DNA of 64,000 nt from JANQIO01 sp043513815 (lineage in GTDB: Bacteria; Pseudomonadota; Gammaproteobacteria; Pseudomonadales; Halieaceae): the NCBI GenBank assembly GCA_043513815.1, contig CP121313.1, positions 1,736,001 through 1,800,000 of the forward strand. The letters are read 5' to 3'. Positions within the stretch are counted from its first letter, which is position 1; each line of letters starts with the position of its first letter. A model generated the notes under the pieces. It searched no databases, was not told the DNA's origin, and was given only the letters and a program-made list of their open reading frames with translations. This document shows positions 48,775 through 58,409 of this stretch, one piece after another. A program made the translations under genes and the position numbers.

Positions 48775-50307
48775 ATGGTAGAAACCGTCACCGGTACCGC
48801 GCGCTCTGCGGGCGTTGATTACACTGACCTGCTGGCCAGTGATTCCCACCCCGTACGCGACGTTCACAAAGCCGATTCCCCCATGCCACCGGGTCCCACA
48901 GTGGTCGATGCCAAGGCCTACTACAGCCGCGAATTTCACGACCTGGAAGTTGAAAAGCTCTGGAAGCGCGTGTGGCAGATGGCCTGTCACGAGGACGATA
49001 TCCCCAACGTCGGTGACAGCTTTGTTTACGACATTGCCAATTTGTCGTTCATCGTGGTGCGCACCGAAGAGGACGTATTCCGCGCCTACCCCAATGCCTG
49101 CCTGCACCGCGGTCGCGCCTTGCTGCACGAGTCGGAGCAGGGTTTGTATGAATTCCGCTGTCCCTTCCATGGCTGGGCCTGGCATCTGGACGGCAGCCTC
49201 AAGGAAGTGCCCTGTCACTGGGACTTTCCCACCGTAGACAAAAACAGCCACTCCCTGCGTTCGCTGCCAGTGGGCCGCTGGGGTGGGTTTGTGTTCATTA
49301 ATCCGGACCTGGACTGTGAGCCGTTGGAGAGCTTCCTCGGCGATTTGTCATCCCAGTTCCCACACGTCCCTTTCGAGCGACGCTACAAGGCGGCGCATAT
49401 CATCAAGCGGCTGGACTGCAACTGGAAGGTGGCCCAGGAGGCCTTCATGGAGGCCTATCACTGTGTGGCCACCCACCCGACATTGCTGCCGACCCTGGGC
49501 GATGCCAATACCAAGTACGACGTGTTCGGCAACTACTCCCGGGCCATGTCGCCCAGCATGACCATCAGCCCTCACGTCAATGAGTACTACCAGTCCCACC
49601 CCTACTGCGACCGGCGCACTTTTTCGAAACAGCGCCATGAATTGAGCGGTGCCACCTACGAACGTATCGAGGAAGGCCGGATTCGGGTGACCATGCCTGA
49701 CGGTCGTTGCGGCATCTACGACGACCATGCCCATCACCTGGAGGGCGACCGGTTCCACGCCGACATCCACCTCTGCGACTGGGTGGGCGGACGCCTACCC
49801 GACGGGGTTGAAGACGAGGCGACACCCGACGTGGTGGGTGATTTTGCGGAGAAGCGCGCGGCGGCAGCCGCGACAGTACGCGAACAGATGCGAGAGATTC
49901 TCGGCGATGACATGGACGATGTGTCAGACGCCGAGTTGATCGACCCGATCTACCTGACGCTGTTCCCCAACCTGCACCCCTGGGGCGACTTCAGCCCCAT
50001 CTTCTACCGCTTTCGGCCCGACGGCGACAACCCCGAGCAGTGCCTGCACGAGGTGATGTTCATGCTGCCGGCCCCGAGGGACCAGCCGCGCCCGCCGCCC
50101 GCCAGGCTCACCTTCCTGGACCTGGATGATGATTACCTGGATGCACCGGAAATTGGCAGTCTGGCCAAGGTCTTCAACCAGGACACGCTGAACCTGCCCC
50201 ATGTGCAGAAGGGGCTGAAGCAGCTCAAGGAAGTGATCTTCGGCAACTATGGGGAGACCAAGATACGGCATTTCCACGATTTGCTGAGGCAGCGCCTGGC
50301 GGACTAG
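48775..50307 (+). CDS. Rieske-type ring-hydroxylating oxygenase alpha subunit
   Basis: 510 residues. The Rieske [2Fe-2S] motif C-x-H-x17-C-x2-H is complete (C109, H111, C129, H132). The mononuclear iron site is in EAFMEAYHCVATH with His229 and His234; the usual bridging Asp at the x2-H position is Glu226. It hydroxylates an aromatic or other hydrophobic substrate with oxygen, and needs a ferredoxin/reductase not encoded nearby. GGAGG stands 6 nt before the ATG. The 196-bp gap upstream holds an imperfect CGGCGG/CCGCCG hairpin (48649-48676), perhaps a terminator. Substrate unknown. Confidence 0.92.
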   Translation: MVETVTGTARSAGVDYTDLLASDSHPVRDVHKADSPMPPGPTVVDAKAYYSREFHDLEVEKLWKRVWQMACHEDDIPNVGDSFVYDIANLSFIVVRTEEDVFRAYPNACLHRGRALLHESEQGLYEFRCPFHGWAWHLDGSLKEVPCHWDFPTVDKNSHSLRSLPVGRWGGFVFINPDLDCEPLESFLGDLSSQFPHVPFERRYKAAHIIKRLDCNWKVAQEAFMEAYHCVATHPTLLPTLGDANTKYDVFGNYSRAMSPSMTISPHVNEYYQSHPYCDRRTFSKQRHELSGATYERIEEGRIRVTMPDGRCGIYDDHAHHLEGDRFHADIHLCDWVGGRLPDGVEDEATPDVVGDFAEKRAAAAATVREQMREILGDDMDDVSDAELIDPIYLTLFPNLHPWGDFSPIFYRFRPDGDNPEQCLHEVMFMLPAPRDQPRPPPARLTFLDLDDDYLDAPEIGSLAKVFNQDTLNLPHVQKGLKQLKEVIFGNYGETKIRHFHDLLRQRLAD

Positions 50308-50323
50308 CGCTCAACGCAATGGC

Positions 50324-51676
50324 TTAGAACGTCAGGGTAAACCTGGCGCCGCCGGACTCGCTGCTGCCCAGTATCACCGTGCCACCGTGGGCCAGCATGA
50401 CCTGGCGGGTCAGCGCCAGGCCCACACCGGAACCCTCACGCTTGGTGGTGAAGAAGGGGACAAAAATCTTGGCTGCCACTTCCGGCTCGATGCCGGGCCC
50501 GTTGTCCGCCACTTCCAGGTTCACGTGGCCATTGCGATTCAGGTAGCCCTTAAGTTGCACCCGTGGTGAGGTTTTGCCTTGCAGCGCCTGCTCGGCATTT
50601 TTGAGCAGATTGAGCAATACCTGTTCCAGCATTTCCGGGTCGGCATCCAGGGACAGCGTGGCCGGCATCGCGTCGACGTCCAGGGCGATGCCTTTTTCCT
50701 CCCAGTCAGTTGCGACCAGTTGGGCGGCATTGTCCAGCACTTCGCTCACCCGCAGAGACTGCCGCTCGGGCGGTGGCAGGCGGGTGAGCTGGCGATAGCT
50801 CTGCACAAAATGCATCAGTCCGTCCGAGCGGCGGGCCACGGTTTCCACTGCGCTCTTGACGTCGCCCAACTCCTCGATGAGTTCGGGGTGGCCTGTCGCC
50901 TTGGCGGTGGCATCGTCGACCAGGTCGGTGGCTGTCTTGGCCAGCGAGGCCACCGGCGTGATGCTGTTCATGATCTCGTGGGTCAATACCCGCACCAGGT
51001 CCTGCCAGGCCTGCAGTTGCACGCCATCCAGTTCGCTCTGGATATTCTGCAGGCTCACCAGGCGCTCCACTTCACCGGCTATGGCGATTTCGGTAGCAGA
51101 GATAGTAAAGCGCTGCTCCAGGCCGTCGGACTGGAACACCGCCAGGCGCCGCTCGCCTGGCGCGACCGCCTTGAGGTGGCGATGAAAGTCTTCACCGAAG
51201 GCCTTCATGTCGTCGAGGCGTTCGACCCGGGTGCTACCGAACAGGCGACGGGCGGCGTTATTGTGCAGCTCCAGCTTGCCGTCGTGGTAGACCGACAGCA
51301 GGGGTACCGGCACATGCTCCATCAGCGCTTTCAGATGGCGCAGGGTCTCTTCCTGCTGGTTGCGCAGGGCCTGGAAGCGGCTGACGATGCCGGTGAACAC
51401 CTCGCCCAGTTCATCGAATCCCGCACCCACCTGCTGCATTTCAAAACGCTGGCTGAAATCCGCATAGCGAATAGCGTCGAGAAAGCGCGTCAGTTCGCGA
51501 TTGGTGCGCCGGATATAACCGACAATCTCGGCCAGTTGCAGGGCGGCGATCCCCGCCAGCAACAGCCGCAATACCGGGTAGCCCGGCTCCAGCACCAGGT
51601 AGACCAGCAGGGTGAGCGTCAGCACCAGCAGGAACACCCGTAGACCCAGCAGAACAGAGAAATTTCTAAAGCCCAT
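50324..51676 (-). CDS. sensor histidine kinase (NtrB-like, HAMP/PAS)
   Basis: 450 residues: two N-terminal TM helices (about 8-29 and 32-52), a HAMP-like stretch, a PAS-like domain (about 115-220), the phospho-acceptor helix VLTHEIMNSITPVA, and an HATPase domain with NLLKNAEQAL, DNGPGI and GSGVGLALTRQ. It overlaps the end of the sigma-54 regulator gene by 11 nt; the start MGFRNFSVLLG is fixed by the TM helix. It forms a two-component pair with that regulator. Confidence 0.93.
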   Translation of the reverse strand: MGFRNFSVLLGLRVFLLVLTLTLLVYLVLEPGYPVLRLLLAGIAALQLAEIVGYIRRTNRELTRFLDAIRYADFSQRFEMQQVGAGFDELGEVFTGIVSRFQALRNQQEETLRHLKALMEHVPVPLLSVYHDGKLELHNNAARRLFGSTRVERLDDMKAFGEDFHRHLKAVAPGERRLAVFQSDGLEQRFTISATEIAIAGEVERLVSLQNIQSELDGVQLQAWQDLVRVLTHEIMNSITPVASLAKTATDLVDDATAKATGHPELIEELGDVKSAVETVARRSDGLMHFVQSYRQLTRLPPPERQSLRVSEVLDNAAQLVATDWEEKGIALDVDAMPATLSLDADPEMLEQVLLNLLKNAEQALQGKTSPRVQLKGYLNRNGHVNLEVADNGPGIEPEVAAKIFVPFFTTKREGSGVGLALTRQVMLAHGGTVILGSSESGGARFTLTF

Positions 51677-53063
51677 GTTTCTCCATCCGCCGGTACAGCG
51701 CGGCGCGGGTAAGCCCCAGTTCTTTTGCGGCGTGACTGATGTTGTAGCGGTGTTGCTTGAGCGCCGCTTCAATAGTGCGCTTCTCCATGCGCTCCAGATT
51801 GAGGTCATCGACGTCATGCCCGGGAGCGGCTTGCCCGGCCTTCGGCGACTCAGAATCCGCGTTTCCAAGCTGCAGGTCACCCGCCTCATAGGCGCCGTTC
51901 TCGGCGAGAATGACGGCTCTTTCCACCGCATGGCGCAGGGCGCGCACATTGCCCGGCCAGTCATAGGCCTGCATTGCCTCCAGCGCGTCGGCTGAAAAGG
52001 ACAGTTCGGGCTTGTGGTACTTGCGGGCGTAGAGCTTCGCATAGTGCGTGGCAATTTCCGCGATGTCCTCGCGCCGTTCCCGCAGCGGCGGCAGGGTCAG
52101 TTCCACCGTATTCAGGCGGAACAGTAAATCCTGGCGAAAGCGCCCTTCGTCCGCCAGCTCAGTGCGTGGCACGTTGGTGGCGGAGATCACCCGAACGTCG
52201 ATAGGGATGGCCTCGTTGCGACCCACCGGCGTGACAGCACGCTGCTCCAGCACCGTCAGCAGTTTGGCCTGCAGGTGCAGCGGGATATTGCCGATCTCGT
52301 CCAGGAACAGGGTGCCGCCGTTGGCCGCTTCCAGGCGTCCGACCCGGTCCTCATTGGCGCCGGTAAAGGCACCCTTGCGGTGGCCGAACAGCTCCGACTC
52401 AAACAGCGTTTCCGACACGGCGCCCAGGTCCACTGACATGAAGACGCTGTCGGCGCGCTGACTGCGCTGGTGGCACAACTGCGCGGCCAGTTCCTTGCCG
52501 GTGCCGTTCTCGCCCATGATGAGGATGTTGGCGTCGGTGGGTGCGGAGCGCTCGATCAGCGACAGCACCTCGCGAATGGCCGGCGAGCTGCCCATCAGGG
52601 TCTGCTCGCTGCTGGCGCTGACCGTGGCCAGGGCCTGGTTGCGACGTTTCAGGGATTCGGTCTCTGCGCGGCTGGCGCGCAGTTGAACTGCCGCCGACAG
52701 GGTGGCCACCACTTTCTCGTTCTGCCAGGGCTTGGCGACGAAATCGGTGGCGCCGTACTTCATGGCTTCCACTGCCAGGTCCATGCTGCCGTGAGCGGTA
52801 ATCATCACAACGACGGCGTCGGGATCCAGTTCGAGAATACGGTGCAGCCAGAGGAAGCCCTGTTTGCCACTGCTTTCGCCCGGAGAGAAGTTCATGTCCA
52901 GCAGGATGGCATCGAAGCGGTGGGCGGCCAGCAGGGTGGGAATCTCGTTGGGATCGCTGCAGCCCTGTACATAGCCGAACTCACGCTTCAGCAGCAATTT
53001 GCCGGCGGTGAGGATGTCTTCATCGTCATCGACGATAAGAATCTTGTGCTGAGTTTCGGCCAA
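51666..53063 (-). CDS. sigma-54-dependent response regulator (NtrC family)
   Basis: 465 residues: receiver domain with the acidic pocket IVDDDED and phospho-Asp in ILLDMNFSPGE, an AAA+ domain with Walker A GENGTGKE, the sigma-54 contact loop GAFTGA, and a Fis-type C-terminal helix-turn-helix (ISHAAKELGLTRAALYRRM). I take TTG 53063 as start: GGAGG lies 5 nt before it and MAETQHKILIVDDD is a normal receiver N-terminus. The frame is open to ATG 53165, but that extension is not receiver-like. It is divergent from the MacAB-like operon, which has a sigma-54 promoter. Confidence 0.94.
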   Translation of the reverse strand: MAETQHKILIVDDDEDILTAGKLLLKREFGYVQGCSDPNEIPTLLAAHRFDAILLDMNFSPGESSGKQGFLWLHRILELDPDAVVVMITAHGSMDLAVEAMKYGATDFVAKPWQNEKVVATLSAAVQLRASRAETESLKRRNQALATVSASSEQTLMGSSPAIREVLSLIERSAPTDANILIMGENGTGKELAAQLCHQRSQRADSVFMSVDLGAVSETLFESELFGHRKGAFTGANEDRVGRLEAANGGTLFLDEIGNIPLHLQAKLLTVLEQRAVTPVGRNEAIPIDVRVISATNVPRTELADEGRFRQDLLFRLNTVELTLPPLRERREDIAEIATHYAKLYARKYHKPELSFSADALEAMQAYDWPGNVRALRHAVERAVILAENGAYEAGDLQLGNADSESPKAGQAAPGHDVDDLNLERMEKRTIEAALKQHRYNISHAAKELGLTRAALYRRMEKHGL

Positions 53064-53177
53064 GGGCGCCTCCAGGTGTTCGTAATCGTACAGTGACTGT
53101 CCGGATTCGTACACTACAGACCAGCACGGACCCCGTGGAAAATCTAACTTATCGTTAAAAATCAATGAGATATAAAG

Positions 53178-53194
53178 TTGGCCCGGCGGTTGCA
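53178..53194 (+). promoter_or_regulatory. sigma-54 promoter of the MacAB-like operon
   Basis: TTGGCCCGGCGGTTGCA matches the -24/-12 consensus TTGGCACG-N4-TTGCA except for one base, with GG (53180-53181) and GC (53192-53193) at correct spacing. Start of transcription should be near 53205. The adjacent divergent gene encodes a sigma-54 activator, which supports the call. Confidence 0.85.
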
Positions 53195-53301
53195 GTGTTC
53201 AGAGTATGAGCAAACACGCTGAGAGAGCAGACATGGGCACCATCAGCACGATGGAGAAATCCTCAGGGACTGAACGCACCCTGGGCACACCAGGGGCTGC
53301 C

Positions 53302-54564
53302 ATGGACCGGATCATCGAGAAGAAGCGCTTTCCAGCGCGCTGGATGGTGGCCGCGGCCGCCGCGGTGGTTGTGCTAGGAACAGCCTGGTACCTGGTAGCC
53401 GCCAATAATGGGCGCAGCCTGACGCTGGCAGACAATCGCATCCTGCTGTCCCCGGTGGTCTCCGGCATCTTTGAAGACACCATCCCGGTACGCGCCAGGG
53501 TCGCACCGTTGAAGACTGTGTTTCTGGACGCGGTGCAGGGCGGGCGGGTCGAGCAAGTCCTGGCCGAGGACGGCGCTGCGGTTGAAGCGGGGCAGGAGAT
53601 TGTGCGCTTGTCCAACTCTGACCTGCAGCTCAGTGTGATGAGCACCGAGTCCCGTGTCATGGAACAGCTCAACAGCATGCGTGACCAGGAACTGCGCCTG
53701 GAGCAGAACCGCCTGTCGCACAAGCGCACGCTGGTGGACGTGGACTATGAGATCCGCCGCCTGACCCGGGAAATTGCCCGCCAGGACAAGCTGCTCGCCA
53801 AGGGCCTGGCCGCCCAGGGTAACTACGACGATCTGATCGATGAACTCGAGTACAACAAAGCCCGCCGGGCCGTCACTCTGGAGAGTCAGGCCTCTGATGA
53901 ACGACTCATGGTCACCCAGCTAGAGTTCATCCGGGAAAAGAACGTGATGATGGAAGAGAACCTGCGCTTTGCCCGCGACAGCCTCGCAGAGCTGCAGGTG
54001 CGAGCGCCGGTCAGCGGCAAGCTGTCGGGCTTCGATCTGGAGGTGGGCCAGAATGTCACCCGTGGCGACCGCATCGGCCAGGTGGACAACGCCGACGACT
54101 TCAAGCTGGTCGCCAATATCGACGAGTTCTACCTGAGCCGCACCGATATCGGCCAGACGGTGACCTTCGAGCACAACGGCCGCGCGCAGCAGCTGCGGTT
54201 GTCGAAAATCTATCCCAACGTCGAGGACGGCCAGTTCGAAATCGACATGCAGTTTGTCGGCGACGCTCCACGCGATCTGCGCCGCGGCCAGACCATCCAG
54301 GCCAAGCTGACCCTGGGTGACGCCAGCGAAGCGCTGCTGATCCCCAACGGCTCTTTCTTCCAGGACACGGGAGGGAAGTGGATTTTCGTGGTCACCCCTG
54401 ACGGCAGCAGCGCGGTCAGGCGCGAAGTCCGGTTGGGTCGACGCAACACCGAATACATTGAAGTGCTGGACGGCCTGGAAGCCGGCGAGCAAGTCATTAC
54501 ATCCCCATACAGCGGCTTCCGTGACATGGACCTGCTGGTACTGAACAAATCTGACGATTCCTGA
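53302..54564 (+). CDS. MacA-like periplasmic adaptor (HlyD family)
   Basis: Inner-membrane-anchored adaptor of an ABC exporter: one TM helix (about residues 13-32), first barrel-sandwich half (APLKTVFLDAVQGGRVEQVL), a coiled coil of about 120 residues, second half (VRAPVSGKLSGFDLEVGQNV), beta-barrel and membrane-proximal domain. In-frame ATGs exist at 53206, 53233 and 53302. The sigma-54 start near 53205 makes 53206 leaderless, and family members usually begin MDxxxEKK, so I choose 53302 (MDRIIEKK, AGGGG 5 nt upstream). The ABC genes follow after 23 bp. Confidence 0.9.
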   Translation: MDRIIEKKRFPARWMVAAAAAVVVLGTAWYLVAANNGRSLTLADNRILLSPVVSGIFEDTIPVRARVAPLKTVFLDAVQGGRVEQVLAEDGAAVEAGQEIVRLSNSDLQLSVMSTESRVMEQLNSMRDQELRLEQNRLSHKRTLVDVDYEIRRLTREIARQDKLLAKGLAAQGNYDDLIDELEYNKARRAVTLESQASDERLMVTQLEFIREKNVMMEENLRFARDSLAELQVRAPVSGKLSGFDLEVGQNVTRGDRIGQVDNADDFKLVANIDEFYLSRTDIGQTVTFEHNGRAQQLRLSKIYPNVEDGQFEIDMQFVGDAPRDLRRGQTIQAKLTLGDASEALLIPNGSFFQDTGGKWIFVVTPDGSSAVRREVRLGRRNTEYIEVLDGLEAGEQVITSPYSGFRDMDLLVLNKSDDS

Positions 54565-54587
54565 TACCGACCTGGAGAGGACATACC

Positions 54588-55268
54588 ATGCTTAGCCTGA
54601 ATAACCTGTCGAAAATCTACCGCACCGATGAAGTGGAAACAGTGGCGCTGAACGCCGTCAACGTCGGCATCGACCAGGGCGAGTTCGTCGCCATCATGGG
54701 TCCTTCCGGCTGTGGCAAGTCCACCCTGCTGAACGTGATTGGCATGCTGGACCGCCCCAGTGAGGGCGAGTACTTTTTCATGGGTGAAGACGTGGCCGGC
54801 TACGGTGAAAGCAAGCTCAGCGAAATCCGCAAGCAGAACATCGGCTTCATCTTCCAGAACTTTAACCTGATTGACGAGTTGAGCGTGCAGGAGAATATCG
54901 AGTTGGCGCTGCTCTATCACGACATCGGCGCCAAGGAGCGCAAGCAGCGCACCGCAGAGGTGATGGACAAGGTTGGCATAGCCCACCGCGCCAAACACCG
55001 GCCCAGCCAGCTCTCAGGCGGCCAGCAGCAGCGCGTCGCCGTTGCTCGCGCGGTGGTGGGCCACCAGTCGCTGATCCTCGCCGACGAACCCACCGGCAAC
55101 CTGGACAGCGTGCACGGCCAGGAAGTGATGGAAATGCTGCAGGGCCTCAACGACGAGGGCACCACCATCGTTATGGTCACCCACTCGGCTGCACACGCCG
55201 ACTATGCGCGCCGCAGCATTAATCTATTTGACGGTCACGTCGTCACCCAGAGCCTGCGGGCCGCCTGA
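54588..55268 (+). CDS. MacB/LolD-like ABC transporter ATPase
   Basis: 226-residue ATPase: Walker A GPSGCGKST, Q-loop FQNFNLI, signature LSGGQQQR, Walker B LILADEP, and His in VTHS. Of the type that pairs with FtsX-like permeases. A GGAGAGG site precedes the ATG. Confidence 0.95.
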   Translation: MLSLNNLSKIYRTDEVETVALNAVNVGIDQGEFVAIMGPSGCGKSTLLNVIGMLDRPSEGEYFFMGEDVAGYGESKLSEIRKQNIGFIFQNFNLIDELSVQENIELALLYHDIGAKERKQRTAEVMDKVGIAHRAKHRPSQLSGGQQQRVAVARAVVGHQSLILADEPTGNLDSVHGQEVMEMLQGLNDEGTTIVMVTHSAAHADYARRSINLFDGHVVTQSLRAA

Positions 55269-55295
55269 AGCCAGCCTGGATAAAGGGACACGATC

Positions 55296-57749
55296 ATGTA
55301 CGCAAACTACATCAAGCTTGCCCTGCGCAATATGGCGAAGAATCGCCTCTATGCGTTTATTAACGTCGCCGGCCTCGCAATAGGCCTGGCGGTATTCCTG
55401 TTCGGTATGGTGCTGGCCACCTACGAGCGCGATCATGACAGCATGTTCAGCCAGCGCGACCAGATCTATACCATGGGCAGCGTGTTCAAGGACGGTGCCG
55501 AAATTGGTGTGCTGGAAACCAACAGCGCATATACGGCGCTGGGACCCTTGCTCGACGCTGAGCTTGGCGATGCCAACACTGTGGCGCGCACGGTAACCCG
55601 GGAATTCCTGGTCACCTTGGGCGACAGCAACGACAGCTATTACCACACGGTCACCTTCGCCGACCCGGCCTTCGCCGAGCTGTTTGATTTTGACTACCTG
55701 TACGGTGATGGCAGCGCCATCTCTGACCCTAGGGGTGTGATCCTCAGCGAGTCCACCGCCCAGAAGTACTTTGGCCGTAGCGATGTGGTCGGGGAAGTGC
55801 TGACCCTGGACCATGAGCACGACCTGGTGGTGAAAGCCGTGATCAACGACATCCCCTCGGACAGTCACTTCAATTCCAGCCTTATCCAGCAGCGCGACGC
55901 GCGAATGTTCGTGCAGCTCGACACGCTGGGTATGATCAACGACTTCGAGTTCGACGAGGACTGGGGCAACCTGTCCATGGGCGACATGACCTATGTGCTC
56001 ATGACCGAGGGCAAGAGCCAGCAATGGCTCAGCGACCAGGTGAATGCGGTGTTCCAGCGCCATGCGCCGGAGGGCATCAGGGAATTTATCCCCCACGTGC
56101 GCGTGCGCCCGCTGGTGGAAGCCAACACCATGATCTGGGACGCCATTGGTATTCCCGCCATCACCACTATCCAGCTGCTGGGCCTGCTGGTGCTGATCGT
56201 GGCCTGCGTCAATTACACCAATCTTGCCACCGCCCAGAGTCTCGGGCGTGCTCGGGAAGTGGGTCTGCGCAAGACCTTCGGCGCTGGCCAGGGTCAGCTA
56301 TTGGCGCAGTTCATGATCGAGAGCTTGACCATTGCCACGCTGTCGATGTTGTTGGCGCTCGCCTGCCTGGAGCTGCTGGTGCCGGCTTTCAACCAGTGGT
56401 CTTCGAAGTCCGTGAGTCTCGAGTATCTCAGCCTGGCGCCGTTCCTGTTGTTTACCACGTTGTTCGTAGGGATGGCCGCCGGTGCATACCCGGCTTATAT
56501 GATCACGCGCGCCAAGCCCATCGACAGCTTGCAGAACAGCCTTTTGAAGGGCAATCGCGGCGGTCTGTTTCGCAGCCTGATGATCGGTCTGCAGTTCACT
56601 ATTTCGGTGTTCATGCTGGCCTGCGTGCTGGTCATGTACTTCCAGAATCAGCAGGTTGAGAAGTCCGCAGACATTTTCCCCAAGGACAATATTGTGGTGC
56701 TGGAGCGTGCCGGGGTGGACGATATCGTCAAGCGTCACGATACCCTGCGCCGTCAGCTCATGGCGCTGCCGGGGGTGGAGAATGTCGTCTACACCAGCCA
56801 GGTGCCCTTCGACCAGAGCAACAGCTCGTTGACGGTATCTCTCATCGAAGGAGATGAAGCATCAGAGTTCACCATGAACCAGGTACGCGTCAGTGATGGT
56901 TTCCTGGAAACCTTCGACATTCCGCTGCTGCAGGGTCGTACCCTGACCCGAGATATCGCCGGTGATTTCCTCGAGGAGGACGGCGAGGTCGTCAATGTCC
57001 TGATCAACGAACTCGCCGCTCGCAGTCTCGGTTTCGAAAGACCGGAAACAGCGGTTGGCGAGAGCTACTTTCAGACCCTGGGCGAGGAGTCGCGGGAAGA
57101 GGGTAGAACGCCGGTCCAGTACAACATTGTTGGGCTGCTGCCGGACCAGAACTTCCTGGGCTTGCACAATAAGATCAAGCCGATGATGTTCCTGATGGAG
57201 GAGTCGGCCTGGGTGCGCGCCGCTGCCGTCAGGGTGAAGGGCGACGATCTGGTGCAGACCCTGCGCGACGTCGAGCGTGTGTGGGAAGAAGTGATTCCTG
57301 ATTACCCCATTCAACAGCGCTTTCTCGACGACGTGTTCGATGACGTCTACAGCATATTCAGGACCATGAACAATGTGCTGGCGGGTTTCGCCGCGGTGGC
57401 GCTGTCGCTGGCGCTGATTGGCCTGTTCGGTCTGGCCGCGTTCATGGCGGAACGGCGTACCCGGGAAATCGGTATCCGCAAGGTGCTGGGTGCCCGGGTT
57501 GACCAGATCGTCAGGTTGCTGGTGTGGCAGTTCTCGATTCCGGTACTGTGGTCGCTGCTGGCAGCCATGCCGCTGGCCTACGCAGCCTCCGGCCTGTACC
57601 TGAACTTCTTTGACGAGCGCATCACCATGCTGCCGCTGATTATCGGGCTGGCGGCCATAATGGGACTGGTGACCGCCTGGCTGATCGTTTCGGTGCACGC
57701 GGTGAAGATCGCCACCGCCAGCCCTATTAGTTCCCTGCGCTACGAGTAG
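55296..57749 (+). CDS. MacB-type FtsX-domain ABC permease
   Basis: 817 residues, a duplicated permease: TM helix at about 20-40, a large periplasmic core domain (about 45-265), three TM helices (about 285-420), a link TM near 425-450, a second periplasmic domain, and three C-terminal TM helices with the FtsX signature RTREIGIRKVLGARVDQIVRLL. It works with the preceding ATPase and adaptor, like systems exporting peptides or stress molecules under NtrC-type control. ATP-driven mechanotransmission, not substrate threading, is known for MacB. Substrate unknown. Confidence 0.94.
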   Translation: MYANYIKLALRNMAKNRLYAFINVAGLAIGLAVFLFGMVLATYERDHDSMFSQRDQIYTMGSVFKDGAEIGVLETNSAYTALGPLLDAELGDANTVARTVTREFLVTLGDSNDSYYHTVTFADPAFAELFDFDYLYGDGSAISDPRGVILSESTAQKYFGRSDVVGEVLTLDHEHDLVVKAVINDIPSDSHFNSSLIQQRDARMFVQLDTLGMINDFEFDEDWGNLSMGDMTYVLMTEGKSQQWLSDQVNAVFQRHAPEGIREFIPHVRVRPLVEANTMIWDAIGIPAITTIQLLGLLVLIVACVNYTNLATAQSLGRAREVGLRKTFGAGQGQLLAQFMIESLTIATLSMLLALACLELLVPAFNQWSSKSVSLEYLSLAPFLLFTTLFVGMAAGAYPAYMITRAKPIDSLQNSLLKGNRGGLFRSLMIGLQFTISVFMLACVLVMYFQNQQVEKSADIFPKDNIVVLERAGVDDIVKRHDTLRRQLMALPGVENVVYTSQVPFDQSNSSLTVSLIEGDEASEFTMNQVRVSDGFLETFDIPLLQGRTLTRDIAGDFLEEDGEVVNVLINELAARSLGFERPETAVGESYFQTLGEESREEGRTPVQYNIVGLLPDQNFLGLHNKIKPMMFLMEESAWVRAAAVRVKGDDLVQTLRDVERVWEEVIPDYPIQQRFLDDVFDDVYSIFRTMNNVLAGFAAVALSLALIGLFGLAAFMAERRTREIGIRKVLGARVDQIVRLLVWQFSIPVLWSLLAAMPLAYAASGLYLNFFDERITMLPLIIGLAAIMGLVTAWLIVSVHAVKIATASPISSLRYE

Positions 57750-57809
57750 TGGACGCCGGACAGTGCTGGCTTCGGGCCAGCGCTGTCATCTTCTTCACTG
57801 TCAGCGTCC

Positions 57810-58304
57810 TCAATAGGCGCCAGCGGAGTAGGTCAGCTCATAGCTGTGTGAGTAGACCTCGAAGATCAAACCGAAAGGGTCTTCCACGTAGCACATGCGA
57901 TAGGGTTTCTCCCCTGGGTAGTACTCGCGGATGGGCATGCGCTGCTTGCCGCCGTGCTCGACGATTTTTTCCACCAACCCCTCGATATCCGGATCCTGAA
58001 CGCAGAAATGAAAGGTGCTGGTTTTCCAGTACTCGAAGTCTTTCGGGCTCTCGTTATTGGTGAACTCGAACATCTCAACGCCGATGCGGTCGCCGGTCGA
58101 CATGTGGGCGATCTTGAAGCTGCCCCAACCGCTGCCGAACACGTCGATACACATCTGGCCGATGGGGGTCTCTGCCTCTTCTTCGATAACGGTAGGTTCC
58201 ATAATGAGGTACCAGCCCATCACGTTTGAGTAAAACTCGACAGCCTTGCTGACATCGGGAACGGAGATGCCGATGTGAGAGAACGTACGGGGGTAAGTCG
58301 CCAT
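57810..58304 (-). CDS. VOC-superfamily (glyoxalase/dioxygenase-like) protein
   Basis: 164 residues with a paired beta-alpha-beta-beta-beta fold: FSHIGISVPDVSKAVEFYSN opens the first module and FHFCVQDPDIEGLVEKI the second, ending in YVEDPFGLIFEVYSHSYE with the usual metal-ligand Glu. Metal ligands fit His in FSHIG, Glu in VEMFEF or the last Glu. ATG 58304 (MATYPRTF) is preferred to a longer frame that overlaps the divergent TauD gene. Reaction unknown. Confidence 0.88.
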   Translation of the reverse strand: MATYPRTFSHIGISVPDVSKAVEFYSNVMGWYLIMEPTVIEEEAETPIGQMCIDVFGSGWGSFKIAHMSTGDRIGVEMFEFTNNESPKDFEYWKTSTFHFCVQDPDIEGLVEKIVEHGGKQRMPIREYYPGEKPYRMCYVEDPFGLIFEVYSHSYELTYSAGAY

Positions 58305-58409
58305 GATTTTGATACCTCTGTGGATTGTGTGCTGTGGGTTCCAAAGTAGTACAGTATCGGCAATGACGCTTTTTGGGCGCAGCATCAACACCAGAAACAG
58401 GACTCGAAC

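Noticed and set aside
54588..57749. MacB-like ABC transporter as the motor for the giant LEPR-XLL protein
   Set aside because: It lies more than 10 kb away, on the other strand, has its own adaptor and sigma-54 control, and MacB-type pumps do not thread giant proteins.
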